Source of the DNA: Anaerococcus sp.
GTDB taxonomy: Bacteria; Bacillota; Clostridia; Tissierellales; Peptoniphilaceae
Assembly: GCF_022770135.1 (NCBI RefSeq)
Contig: NZ_JALEIL010000023.1
Span: forward strand, 1 to 34,160
Reading direction: 5' to 3'
DNA length: 34,160 nucleotides
The translations under genes and the position numbers were made by a program. Under the pieces are notes generated by a model that was not told the DNA's origin, ran no database searches, and was given only the letters and a program-made list of their open reading frames with translations. Below, piece after piece: positions 9,292 through 18,061 of the stretch; the stretch's first letter is position 1, and each line of letters opens with the position of its first letter.

Positions 9292-10294
9292 TTTTTATAC
9301 AATGGGAATCGAGACAAGCTGTGACGATAGTTCTGTGGCGATTCTCAAAAACGATAGAGAAGTATTGGTGAACTTGATATCATCACAGATTGATATTCAC
9401 GCGCTTTTCGGAGGAGTTGTGCCAGAGATTGCAAGTAGAAAGCACCTTGAGGCTATAAATCCCCTCATAGAAAAGGCCCTAGCCGATACTAACTTAAGCT
9501 ACGAAGATATAGACCTTATATCAGTAACTAAGGGACCGGGACTTATGGGATCGCTTTTGGTTGGGATTTCTGCAGCCAAGGGCCTATCTCTTGCGACAAA
9601 TACACCTTTGATTGGAGCCAATCACATGCAAGGACATATTTGTGCCAACTATTTGTCAAACAAGGACTTAGAACCTCCCTTTATAAGTCTAGTAGTATCT
9701 GGAGGCCATACCTATCTATGTAAGGTAAATTCTTATACTGACTATGAAGTTATCGGAAAAACCTTGGATGATGCAGCAGGAGAGTCCTTTGATAAAGTCG
9801 CAAGAAAGATAGGACTTGGATATCCAGGAGGGCCAAAGATCGATAAGCTTGCCAAGGAAGGTAATAAAGACGCTATAGACTTTCCTAGGGTAATGCTAGA
9901 GAAGGGGTCCTACGATTTTTCCTTCTCAGGTCTTAAGACAGCAGTCCTAAACTACGCCCACAAGCTTGAACAAAGGGGCGAAGAAGTAAATAAGGCTGAC
10001 CTTGCGGCGAGCTTTCAAGAAGCGGTTGTCGATGTCTTGGTAGATAAGTCCATGATGCTTCTTAAAGAAACAGGCCTTAAGACTCTAGCTGTAAGTGGGG
10101 GAGTTGCTGCAAACTCCAGACTTAAGGAAAGACTTAAGGAAGAGTGCGACAAGGAAGGAATCAAATTCTATCATCCATCTGTAATCTTGTGCACGGACAA
10201 TGCGGCTATGATTGCTATGGCAGGTTACTTAAACTATAAAAATGGAGCTGTAGACGATAATTTCATGAAAGTCTACCCGAATTTGGAATTATGA
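9284..10294 (+). CDS. tsaD: tRNA N6-threonylcarbamoyladenosine transferase TsaD
   Basis: TMGIETSCDDSSVAIL, VPEIASRKHLE, VTKGPGLMGSLLVG, GANHMQGHI, SGGHTYL motifs. Confidence 0.97.
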   Translation: MSDFYTMGIETSCDDSSVAILKNDREVLVNLISSQIDIHALFGGVVPEIASRKHLEAINPLIEKALADTNLSYEDIDLISVTKGPGLMGSLLVGISAAKGLSLATNTPLIGANHMQGHICANYLSNKDLEPPFISLVVSGGHTYLCKVNSYTDYEVIGKTLDDAAGESFDKVARKIGLGYPGGPKIDKLAKEGNKDAIDFPRVMLEKGSYDFSFSGLKTAVLNYAHKLEQRGEEVNKADLAASFQEAVVDVLVDKSMMLLKETGLKTLAVSGGVAANSRLKERLKEECDKEGIKFYHPSVILCTDNAAMIAMAGYLNYKNGAVDDNFMKVYPNLEL

Positions 10295-10295
10295 T

Positions 10296-10649
10296 ATGCG
10301 AAAGAGAAATAAGAGAGAAAGAAATCTCATAAAAAGATACAACAATCTAGTAAAGCTAAGCAGCCTCTTATACTTTTTGGCAGGATGCGGAGTCCTTGCC
10401 TTCGGCATTTATTATAGGGAGATTTTTGAAATAGTTTTCGGGGTCTTTGCCCTAGTATTTTCCTTCGCCAATCTTAAAAACAAAAACTATAGCCAAGCCT
10501 CTATCAGAAGACTTGAACAGAACAGACTTTCTTTTATTATAGTATTTATCATAATATATTCTCTGGTAAATCCTATCGGAAATATCCCCCTACTCTATGA
10601 TCTCTACAAGAGAGATTTGGTATTAAACGGAGGATTTCTAGATGAATAA
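10296..10649 (+). CDS. Small uncharacterised membrane protein
   Basis: 117-aa ORF with several hydrophobic segments; overlaps the downstream CDS by 8 nt, so probably translationally coupled. Confidence 0.7.
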   Translation: MRKRNKRERNLIKRYNNLVKLSSLLYFLAGCGVLAFGIYYREIFEIVFGVFALVFSFANLKNKNYSQASIRRLEQNRLSFIIVFIIIYSLVNPIGNIPLLYDLYKRDLVLNGGFLDE

Positions 10650-12042
10650 GAAATTTAAGCTTCTCATTATCTTCTTGTCATTAATTATAATGACTTCATG
10701 CGTTGGTAGAAGGCTTGATTCTATGAAGAGCAAAAGGGCCATGAGAGAGTACGATAACTCAGGAATTATCCTTTCTGATGGGAGCTTCTTTCCAGACAAG
10801 ATTACGGGATTTACAGTAGATGAGTACTTAAAGTGGTATAAGAGCTTAGATGAGCCCCTAAGACTTCAAGTTCCAAAGGCACAAAGACCTAAGGAATTGA
10901 CAAAGGAAGAAAGACTAGAAGATTTCGATTATTTCTTCAACCAAATCCAAAACAACTACCCCTTCTTTGGAGTTTTGAAAAGAAAACACAATATTGACTT
11001 TCTAAACAATTATGATAAATACAAGAAGATGGTAGAAGGCTGTGAAAACGACGAAGACTTTAGGAAGGTCATGGAAGAGATTTGTGGAGATTTAAGGAAT
11101 AATCATACAAGAATTGCCGATAAGGCCTATGTAGAAAAGACCCTCCTCTACTTCTCAAAAAACTGGAAGTCACCTTCGATTTATTATGAATTTTTAAATC
11201 TAAATAGGCAGGTCGTAAGAAATAGGTATGGCCTAGAAGGGGTTCAAAGCGATGTAGATAGCCCCCTAGGTCTTTCTAGAAGATCAGCACTTTTTGATAA
11301 GGATACTACAGCAAATCTTGAATTTGAAGAAGCAAGCGATGATATAGCAATCCTTAGGGTAAAGTCCATGGCTGGAAGTGAGAAATATACAGAAGACCTC
11401 AAGCTTCTAAAAGAATTTCTTAAAAACAAACACCTATATAAAGCCCTTGCAATTGATATAAGGGGAAATGCTGGAGGTAATATGGAATATTGGCAAAACT
11501 TCCTTCTCCCAAAGCTTATAACTGGGCCCAAAACTGTAACAAACAAGCTCTTTTTCAAAGAGTCCAACCAGGCCAAGCTCATGTTTGCCGACGATAGATA
11601 CAATGTCGAAAGGCTTTCCAATGTAGATATATCTGCTATTAAACTCGATAACGAAGAAGACCTTAAGCGCTTTGACTTTTATATGAAGGATATAATCACA
11701 GTAAATCCTGACACTTCAAATAAGGATTATGGTTTTGATGGATCTATGTACCTACTAGTAGACGCAAATGTCTTCTCGGCAGCAGAAGGTTTCGCCAACT
11801 TCATGAAATATTCAAATACGGCAACCCTTATTGGAAACACTACTGGGGGAGATGGGATAACCCTTGGAGTGATTAATTCTGTAATGCCTAACTCAGGTCT
11901 TGTATTCACCTACACCAATACCCTAGGCTATGATCCAGCAGGGAAAATCAACGAGGAAAATCCAACGACTCCGGATATTATATCGAACTCCTACAGGGAC
12001 AGTCTAACTACTATAGACCAGCTATTAGGAGCTAAGGAGTAA
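10642..12042 (+). CDS. S41-family (C-terminal processing protease-like) peptidase lipoprotein
   Basis: Lipobox LIIMTSC; ALAIDIRGNAGGNMEYW and YLLVDANVFSAAEGFANFMKYSNTATLIGNTTGGDG are typical S41 blocks. Confidence 0.85.
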   Translation: MNKKFKLLIIFLSLIIMTSCVGRRLDSMKSKRAMREYDNSGIILSDGSFFPDKITGFTVDEYLKWYKSLDEPLRLQVPKAQRPKELTKEERLEDFDYFFNQIQNNYPFFGVLKRKHNIDFLNNYDKYKKMVEGCENDEDFRKVMEEICGDLRNNHTRIADKAYVEKTLLYFSKNWKSPSIYYEFLNLNRQVVRNRYGLEGVQSDVDSPLGLSRRSALFDKDTTANLEFEEASDDIAILRVKSMAGSEKYTEDLKLLKEFLKNKHLYKALAIDIRGNAGGNMEYWQNFLLPKLITGPKTVTNKLFFKESNQAKLMFADDRYNVERLSNVDISAIKLDNEEDLKRFDFYMKDIITVNPDTSNKDYGFDGSMYLLVDANVFSAAEGFANFMKYSNTATLIGNTTGGDGITLGVINSVMPNSGLVFTYTNTLGYDPAGKINEENPTTPDIISNSYRDSLTTIDQLLGAKE

Positions 12043-12047
12043 ATAAG

Positions 12048-12085
12048 CTTCCAGGATAAATTTTTGTCTTGGAAGTTTTTCTTTT
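12048..12085 (+). terminator. Probable Rho-independent terminator
   Basis: cttcca ... tggaag followed by a T-rich tract (tttttctttt). Confidence 0.6.
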
Positions 12086-12090
12086 AGAAA

Positions 12091-12119
12091 TTGACTAGTA
12101 ATAAATTTGTATGTATTAT
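12091..12119 (+). promoter_or_regulatory. Putative sigma-A promoter for Glu dehydrogenase
   Basis: TTGACT (12091-12096), 17-nt spacer, TATTAT (12114-12119). Confidence 0.65.
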
Positions 12120-12149
12120 TATTAATAGAAAACTAATTAAGGAGCTAAT

Positions 12150-13421
12150 ATGAGTGAGAAATTAGATATATTAGAAGCTACTAGAGATAGGTACAAGAAG
12201 GCTTGTGATAAGCTTAAACTAGATCCTTCTGTCTTTGAAATATTAAAAGAGCCAGAAAGACTCTTAGAAGTTGCTATTACTGTAAAGATGGATGACGGAA
12301 AGACCAAGGTATTTAAGGCCTTTAGGTCAGCCCATTCTTCTGCCCTAGGTCCATCCAAGGGCGGGATAAGATTTGATAAAAATGTGACAAGAGAAGAAGT
12401 GATGGCTCTTTCTATGATGATGAGCATCAAGGTTGCTCTTTTGGGCCTTCCTTTAGGAGGAGGTAAGGGTGGGGTCATTGTAGATCCTAAAGAGCTTTCT
12501 GAAAGAGAAATCGAAAGCCTCTCACGTGGTTTTGTCCGTGCTACTAATAATTATTTAGGAAGTAGAATAGATATTCCAGCTCCTGATGTAAACACAAACG
12601 CCAAGATTATGGGTTATTTCATCGATGAATATATAGCCCTAAATGAGGGAAGGGAAGATATTGCGACCTTTACAGGAAAGCCACTTGCCCTCGGAGGATC
12701 TTTTGCAAGAGATCAGGCGACAGGTTTTGGTGTAGCCCTTGCTGTAAAATACGCTTACGAGAGAAAAAATGAGAGCCTAAATGGAAAAACTTTTATATGC
12801 CAAGGTTTTGGTAATGTAGGCTACTTTGCCGCCAAATACATGTCTGAATTTGGAGCAAGGCTAATCGCTGTAAATGCAAGTGATAGAGAAGCTCCTTCAG
12901 GTTCTTCTGCAATTATTAATGAAGATGGCTTAGATGTGGAAGCTTTAAGGAAATTAAAAGAAGATGGTGCTTCAGTCCTAGACTATGACGATTCTACAAA
13001 GATTAGTAACGAAGAATTCTTTGCCCTAGACACAGATATAATTCTTCCTTGCGCCCTAGAAAATGTGATTACAGAAAAAATCGCAAAGACTATAAAGGCC
13101 AAGGTCATATCAGAGGGAGCAAATGGTCCAACAACTCCAGGTGGAGCACAAGTCCTAGAAGATAAGGGAGTTATTCTAATACCAGATATCATGGCCAACT
13201 CCGGCGGAGTCCTAGTAAGTCATTACGAATGGATCCAAAACCAAATTGGATATTATTTTGACTATACCAAGGTTAAGGATAAGGAAGAAGGAGATCTGCT
13301 TAGGGTCTTTGAAAGAATCTTCGATATGGCAGAAGATGAAAATGTCGATTTGAGGGAGGCTTCCTTTATGGTGGCAATCAAATCCATGGCAGAAGCCCTC
13401 AAGTATAAAGGAAGATATTAA
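12150..13421 (+). CDS. Glu/Leu/Phe/Val dehydrogenase (NAD(P)-dependent glutamate dehydrogenase)
   Basis: AFRSAHSSALGPSKGGIRFDKNVTREEVMALSMMMSIKVALLGLPLGGGKGGV, PAPDVNTNAKIM, CQGFGNVG, PALENVIT-like motifs. Confidence 0.95.
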   Translation: MSEKLDILEATRDRYKKACDKLKLDPSVFEILKEPERLLEVAITVKMDDGKTKVFKAFRSAHSSALGPSKGGIRFDKNVTREEVMALSMMMSIKVALLGLPLGGGKGGVIVDPKELSEREIESLSRGFVRATNNYLGSRIDIPAPDVNTNAKIMGYFIDEYIALNEGREDIATFTGKPLALGGSFARDQATGFGVALAVKYAYERKNESLNGKTFICQGFGNVGYFAAKYMSEFGARLIAVNASDREAPSGSSAIINEDGLDVEALRKLKEDGASVLDYDDSTKISNEEFFALDTDIILPCALENVITEKIAKTIKAKVISEGANGPTTPGGAQVLEDKGVILIPDIMANSGGVLVSHYEWIQNQIGYYFDYTKVKDKEEGDLLRVFERIFDMAEDENVDLREASFMVAIKSMAEALKYKGRY

Positions 13422-13429
13422 ATTAATAA

Positions 13430-13451
13430 GGGAGCTTAGGCTCCTTTTTTC
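13430..13451 (+). terminator. Rho-independent terminator
   Basis: gggagc-ttag-gctccttttttc. Confidence 0.8.
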
Positions 13452-13471
13452 TTTAAGATCAAACCTTCATC

Positions 13472-13499
13472 TTGTAGGAGTATTTATTTCGAATATAAT
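13472..13499 (+). promoter_or_regulatory. Putative promoter for LCP-family gene
   Basis: TTGTAG (13472-13477), 16-nt spacer, TATAAT (13494-13499). Confidence 0.5.
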
Positions 13500-13541
13500 A
13501 GTAGGTAGGAAAGTTTTACTAAAATTAGATAAGGAATTATA

Positions 13542-14753
13542 ATGAGGATAAAAAGATTTTTGGCTATAGTTTTTGTCGCCATAATTGCTTATTTTGGATC
13601 TAATACCATACTTAATAAGCTGGAGAATAATGAACTTAAGAAAACTTATGGTGATGATTTCTCTTTTGATGACGATGCTATAGGAAGTAATGAACACGAA
13701 CACCTATTTTTGCTTGTAGGAGTTGATAAGAACTCAGACGATGATGACAATGACGATTTTACTAGGACAGATACCATAATGTTAGTTAAGGCTAATACTG
13801 AAACAGGAAAAATCGACATCCTATCTATTCCAAGAGACTCCAGGGTAAAGATTAGACAAGAGTTCGATAAGGTAAACCACGCCCACGCCTTTGGTGGAAT
13901 AGAGCTTACTATCCAGACCTTAAGGAATTTCCTAGGCCTTGATATTGACTATTACGTTCAGGTAAACTACAAGGCTGTGGAAAATATAATAGATGCTCTA
14001 GGAGGGGTGGATTTCGATGTTCCTAAGGGAGTTTCGATAGACGTAGGAAGCCTTAAGATTAGAGAAGGGATGAATCACTTCGACGGCCAACACGCCCTAT
14101 GGTACCTAAGAACTAGGAAAATTTATGAAAACGGAGATATAGGAAGAGTTGAGGCCCAACAAGGATTTATGAAGGCCATGGTAGATCAAATAGTAGCAAA
14201 GTCAGAAAAAATCAATCTAACGACCTTTGCAACTAACTACCTAAAATACGTAAAGACCAACCTTCCTATGGGAGTTCTAATGGATTTGACCAACAACATT
14301 GACAAGTTTTCATCAGATCAGGTCTCAACCTTTACAGTTCCAGGCAGAGAGCAAACAATTGAAGGAACTAGCTATTATCTACCAGAATTTGAGAAGACTT
14401 GGAGATTGGTAGACAAGGAATTTCAAAACTTTAAGCTTAAAAATTGGGACAGGACCAAGGCGGGTATAGATGAGGATGGTAATATCCTAGATGGAAGAAA
14501 AAATCAAGTCGAAGAAGATCCAGTTCCACAGGCAGAAGTAGAGGCCCCTGTTAGGCAAGAAATAATAGAAGATACCGAACCACATTACTATGAACCAGCC
14601 CCTAGCTATGAGTACGAATATTATGAGCCAGAATATGTAGAAGAAGAGGTAGAAGAGGCTGCTCCTGAAGAAGCTCCTAAAGAAAAGGAAGAAAGTCCAA
14701 AGGAAACTGAGGAAAAGGTAGAAAAGTCTGATACTAGTGATAAAGATGAATGA
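13542..14753 (+). CDS. LytR-CpsA-Psr (LCP) family protein with acidic C-terminal tail
   Basis: N-terminal TM; LLVGVDKNSDDDD...RTDTIMLVKANTETGKIDILSIPRDSRV, VNHAHAFGG, VDFDVP, YLRTRK LCP motifs. Confidence 0.93.
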   Translation: MRIKRFLAIVFVAIIAYFGSNTILNKLENNELKKTYGDDFSFDDDAIGSNEHEHLFLLVGVDKNSDDDDNDDFTRTDTIMLVKANTETGKIDILSIPRDSRVKIRQEFDKVNHAHAFGGIELTIQTLRNFLGLDIDYYVQVNYKAVENIIDALGGVDFDVPKGVSIDVGSLKIREGMNHFDGQHALWYLRTRKIYENGDIGRVEAQQGFMKAMVDQIVAKSEKINLTTFATNYLKYVKTNLPMGVLMDLTNNIDKFSSDQVSTFTVPGREQTIEGTSYYLPEFEKTWRLVDKEFQNFKLKNWDRTKAGIDEDGNILDGRKNQVEEDPVPQAEVEAPVRQEIIEDTEPHYYEPAPSYEYEYYEPEYVEEEVEEAAPEEAPKEKEESPKETEEKVEKSDTSDKDE

Positions 14754-15774
14754 TAGGTGGGAAATGGAAGATAGAAGACGAAGAAAAGATGAACATATAG
14801 AAAATTATCTCAAAAGTGAAATCATAACAAATACTTTGCTAGAAGATATCTACATTGAACACAACGCTCTTTCTGATGTGAATATGGAAGAGATTGATAC
14901 TTCAATAGAATTTCTAGGAAGAATTATATCCATGCCCCTTATGGTTAACGCCATGACAGGAGGAGGGGAAGCAGGAAGTGATATCAACGAAGACCTTTCC
15001 TCAATTTGTGAGAGCCTAGGGATCCCTATGGCCTCAGGCAGTGAAGCCATAGCCATAAAGGATGCGGAAAGTCGTGATTCCTTCACACTCCTTAAGGATA
15101 AGGATATAATAAAAATTGGAAATCTAGGATCAGAGAGAAGCCTTGAAGATTTTATCTTCGCCAAAGACTTGATAGGTGCAGATATTATGCAAGTTCACCT
15201 AAACATAGCCCAGGAGCTAGTCATGCCAGAAGGAGATAGGGACTTTAAGGGACTTGGTGAAAACATTAGAAATCTTGTAGAAAATCTTGATACTCCTATA
15301 ATAGTAAAAGAAACAGGATCAGGAATTTCTAAAAGTGTCGCCAAAAAGCTTCTAGATATGGGAGTAGAATACATCGATGTAGCCGGAAAGGGTGGAACCA
15401 ATTTCATAGAGATTGAAGATTTAAGAGATGTGGAAACAGACTTTTCTGAATTCTACGATTGGGGAATCCCTACAGCGAAGTCTATCATAGATGTAAGAAG
15501 CCTATCGGAAGATGTTTTTATCATTGCATCTGGTGGCCTAAGGAATGCGACAGATATCGTAAAATCAATCATCATAGGAGCGGATATGGCTGCTATGAGC
15601 GGAGAAGTCCTAAGATACCTCCTTCACGGAGGCTACGAAGCTTGTGAAGACTTCCTAAAAGATTTACAATACAAAATAAAAATAATAATGTGCCTACTTG
15701 GAGTCAAAAATATAGAAGAATTAAAGAAAGTTGACTACAAGGTTGTTGGCAGACTTAAACAGCTTTTGGATTAG
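14737..15774 (+). CDS. fni: Type 2 isopentenyl-diphosphate delta-isomerase
   Basis: RRRRKDEHIENYL, ISMPLMVNAMTGGGEAGSDIN, GSEAIAIKD, VDVAGKGGTNF-like and IASGGLRNATDIVKSIIIGADMAAMSG motifs; ATG at 14746 or 14764 are alternative starts. Confidence 0.92.
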   Translation: MIKMNDRWEMEDRRRRKDEHIENYLKSEIITNTLLEDIYIEHNALSDVNMEEIDTSIEFLGRIISMPLMVNAMTGGGEAGSDINEDLSSICESLGIPMASGSEAIAIKDAESRDSFTLLKDKDIIKIGNLGSERSLEDFIFAKDLIGADIMQVHLNIAQELVMPEGDRDFKGLGENIRNLVENLDTPIIVKETGSGISKSVAKKLLDMGVEYIDVAGKGGTNFIEIEDLRDVETDFSEFYDWGIPTAKSIIDVRSLSEDVFIIASGGLRNATDIVKSIIIGADMAAMSGEVLRYLLHGGYEACEDFLKDLQYKIKIIMCLLGVKNIEELKKVDYKVVGRLKQLLD

Positions 15775-15786
15775 ATAGTTAAATAA

Positions 15787-15815
15787 GCCCTAGCAGAAAT
15801 TGCTAGGGTTTTTTT
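15787..15815 (+). terminator. Rho-independent terminator
   Basis: ccctagcagaaattgctagggttttttt. Confidence 0.9.
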
Positions 15816-15823
15816 GTTGAGGA

Positions 15824-15860
15824 TTGAAAAGTTTAACTGTTAATGTACAATATATACAGT
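15824..15860 (+). promoter_or_regulatory. Promoter with candidate GntR operator
   Basis: TTGAAA (15824-15829), 16-nt spacer, TACAAT (15846-15851); dyad ACTGT...ACAGT at 15836-15860 spans the -10. Confidence 0.5.
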
Positions 15861-15871
15861 AGGAGGAAGAA

Positions 15872-16249
15872 GTGAATATCAAGATTAAATACTCGAGTGA
15901 TGATCCAATATATTTACAGATAAAAAAACAAATACAAGATGCGATTTTAAATGATGAAGTTGACAAGAATAAAGCCTTGCCTTCTATTAGGTTTCTTGCA
16001 AAAGAACTTAGAGTAAGTGTTGCTACTACTAAAAGAGCCTATGATGAGTTAATTAAGGATGGATTGATAGATTCAGTTCCTGGCAAGGGAAATTTCGTAA
16101 AGGATATTAATCCCCAGTTTATTAGAGAAAAATATACCTTACAAATCGAAGAAAAACTAAAAGAAGCTATCGATTTATCAAAGCTTATAGGTTTTAGCAG
16201 GGATGAACTTCATGATTTACTGGATCTAATGGAGGAAGAATATGAATGA
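15872..16249 (+). CDS. GntR family transcriptional regulator (YtrA-like)
   Basis: DPIYLQIKKQIQDAILNDEVDKNKALPSIRFLAKELRVSVATTKRAYDELIKDGLIDSVPGKGNFV; GTG start with aggagg RBS. Confidence 0.93.
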   Translation: MNIKIKYSSDDPIYLQIKKQIQDAILNDEVDKNKALPSIRFLAKELRVSVATTKRAYDELIKDGLIDSVPGKGNFVKDINPQFIREKYTLQIEEKLKEAIDLSKLIGFSRDELHDLLDLMEEEYE

Positions 16250-17108
16250 TATATTAAATCTTAGACAGGTCAAAAAACAATTCGATAACTTTCATCTTGG
16301 TCCCTTGGACCTTGATATAAAAAGGGGTTCCATTTTAGGTTTAATAGGTGAAAATGGAGCTGGCAAATCTACTAGTATTAGGATCATTCTATCTAATATT
16401 GAAGAAAAAGAAGGAGAAATCTACATCTTTAGGAAAAAGAAAAAGGATTTGACAGAAAATGAAAGAAAAAAGATAGCCTTTGTTTTTGATGATTTATATT
16501 TACCCCAAGATATGAATTTAAGGCAAGTGGAAAAGTTCCATAGTTTATTTTTTGGAAGCTTGTGGGAATCCAATATGTTTTGGAATTTAGTGGAAAAATT
16601 CGATTTACCAAGAGATAAACACCTAAAATTATTTTCTAGAGGGATGCAGATGAAAACATCTCTTATCCTAGCCCTAAGTCATAAGGCAGATTTACTTATT
16701 TTGGATGAAGCAACAAGTGGACTTGATCCTATAGCAAGAGACGATATACTAGACCTTCTTCTTGATTTTATTCAAGATGAGAATAAAAGTATACTTATTT
16801 CTTCTCATATATTATCTGATCTCGAAAAAATAGCTGACGATATTGCTTTTATCCATAAAGGAGAATTAATTTTTCTGGAAGAAAAAGAAGACTTAAAAGA
16901 AAAATATGGCATTGCAACTCTAAGTAAAGATGAATTTGAAAGCCTAGATAAGAAAGCTATTGTAGGAGTAAGAAAGCATTCTTTTGGAATAGAATGCCTT
17001 GTAGAAAAAAATTTGGTCCCAGAGGGACTTGATATGGATAAAGCTAGTATAGAAGATATTATGGTTTTTATGATAAAGGAGAAATACAATGAGAGCCTTG
17101 ATATATAA
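16242..17108 (+). CDS. ABC transporter ATP-binding protein
   Basis: LIGENGAGKSTSIRIIL (Walker A), LILDEATSGLDPIARDDILD (Walker B), ISSHILSDLEKIAD. Confidence 0.93.
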   Translation: MNDILNLRQVKKQFDNFHLGPLDLDIKRGSILGLIGENGAGKSTSIRIILSNIEEKEGEIYIFRKKKKDLTENERKKIAFVFDDLYLPQDMNLRQVEKFHSLFFGSLWESNMFWNLVEKFDLPRDKHLKLFSRGMQMKTSLILALSHKADLLILDEATSGLDPIARDDILDLLLDFIQDENKSILISSHILSDLEKIADDIAFIHKGELIFLEEKEDLKEKYGIATLSKDEFESLDKKAIVGVRKHSFGIECLVEKNLVPEGLDMDKASIEDIMVFMIKEKYNESLDI

Positions 17109-17721
17109 AGATTTCTTAGGAGTAAAGAAGATATTAATTTTCTTATATTTACTGACAACAGTATTAGGAATATATTTCATAAAAATGGATAGATTTTCTA
17201 TACTTCTCATGTACTTTGTAATAATTCCCATAAGACTTATAAGTGCTTTATTTGAAATAGACAATAACTACTTGGTAGATAGGTACTTAATAGCAAGTGG
17301 ATTTTCAAGAAGAAAAATCGTCATATCAAGATATGTTTTTCTTTGGCTTATAACTTTAGTATCTCTTCTTATTAGTCTGGCATTAATATTTTTCTTGAAA
17401 GTGAAAATTGAAAACTTGGGCTTGGTCTTATTTATATCTATCTTAATAGTTGCATCTGAATTTATTTCCTTAATTGAAATACCTTTGATGTACAAATTAG
17501 GAGCAAACAGAACAAAGCAATTAACTTCTATTTCATATCTTTTGGGATTTGCTATATTTATACTAGTAGGAAAAAATAAAGAAAATCTGGGAAGATTTTT
17601 GCTTGGGAATCTATCTTTCAGCGAAAATACCTTAGCTTTTGCAATTGTTATTTTTATAATCTTATTAAATCTAGTGTCTTTACTTGTTTCTTTTAAGATT
17701 TTTGATAATAAAGAAGTTTAA
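17089..17721 (+). CDS. ABC-2 type transporter permease
   Basis: Multi-TM protein translationally coupled to the ATPase; resembles ABC-2 permeases of the YtrA-GntR operon type. Confidence 0.75.
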   Translation: MRALIYKDFLGVKKILIFLYLLTTVLGIYFIKMDRFSILLMYFVIIPIRLISALFEIDNNYLVDRYLIASGFSRRKIVISRYVFLWLITLVSLLISLALIFFLKVKIENLGLVLFISILIVASEFISLIEIPLMYKLGANRTKQLTSISYLLGFAIFILVGKNKENLGRFLLGNLSFSENTLAFAIVIFIILLNLVSLLVSFKIFDNKEV

Positions 17722-17741
17722 TTAACTTATAAAATATCGTA

Positions 17742-17781
17742 AAAAATGGTGATAAGCAGACATCTTACTTATCACCATTTT
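17742..17781. terminator. Bidirectional terminator between convergent operons
   Basis: aaaatggtgataag cagacatcttac-ttatcaccatttt: long stem with A tract on one side and T tract on the other. Confidence 0.75.
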
Positions 17782-17791
17782 AAATGTTAAT

Positions 17792-18052
17792 TTAGCCTTG
17801 AAGGCCTTCGGCTTGTCTTTGCATATTTTCTACTACTATGTCGTGGATTTCTCCAAGACTTGCTGCATATTCCAAGACTTCCCATGGTTTATTGGAGTGG
17901 AAGTGGATTTTTATTAAATCTTCATCTCCCACAGCTAGGAGGCTGTCTCCTTCTAAGTTTTCTGTAATATAGTCAAATATTTCGTCTTCGTCAAGGTTTT
18001 CGCCTGCTATTAACATTTGGCAGTCGAATTTAAATTCTAATTGTTCAGTCAT
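17792..18052 (-). CDS. Standalone FakA/YloV-like middle domain protein (DAK2-associated module)
   Basis: FDCQMLIAGENLDEDEIFDYITENLEGDSLLAVGDEDLIKIHFHSNKPWEVLEYAASLGEIHDIVVENMQRQ matches the segment following the DhaL domain in FakA-type proteins, without the kinase or DegV-like domains. Confidence 0.75.
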   Translation of the reverse strand: MTEQLEFKFDCQMLIAGENLDEDEIFDYITENLEGDSLLAVGDEDLIKIHFHSNKPWEVLEYAASLGEIHDIVVENMQRQAEGLQG

Positions 18053-18061
18053 TCTTTCTCC

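Noticed and set aside
15459-15647. 62-aa plus-strand ORF inside fni
   Set aside because: Alternative frame within a clearly conserved type 2 isomerase; no domain.
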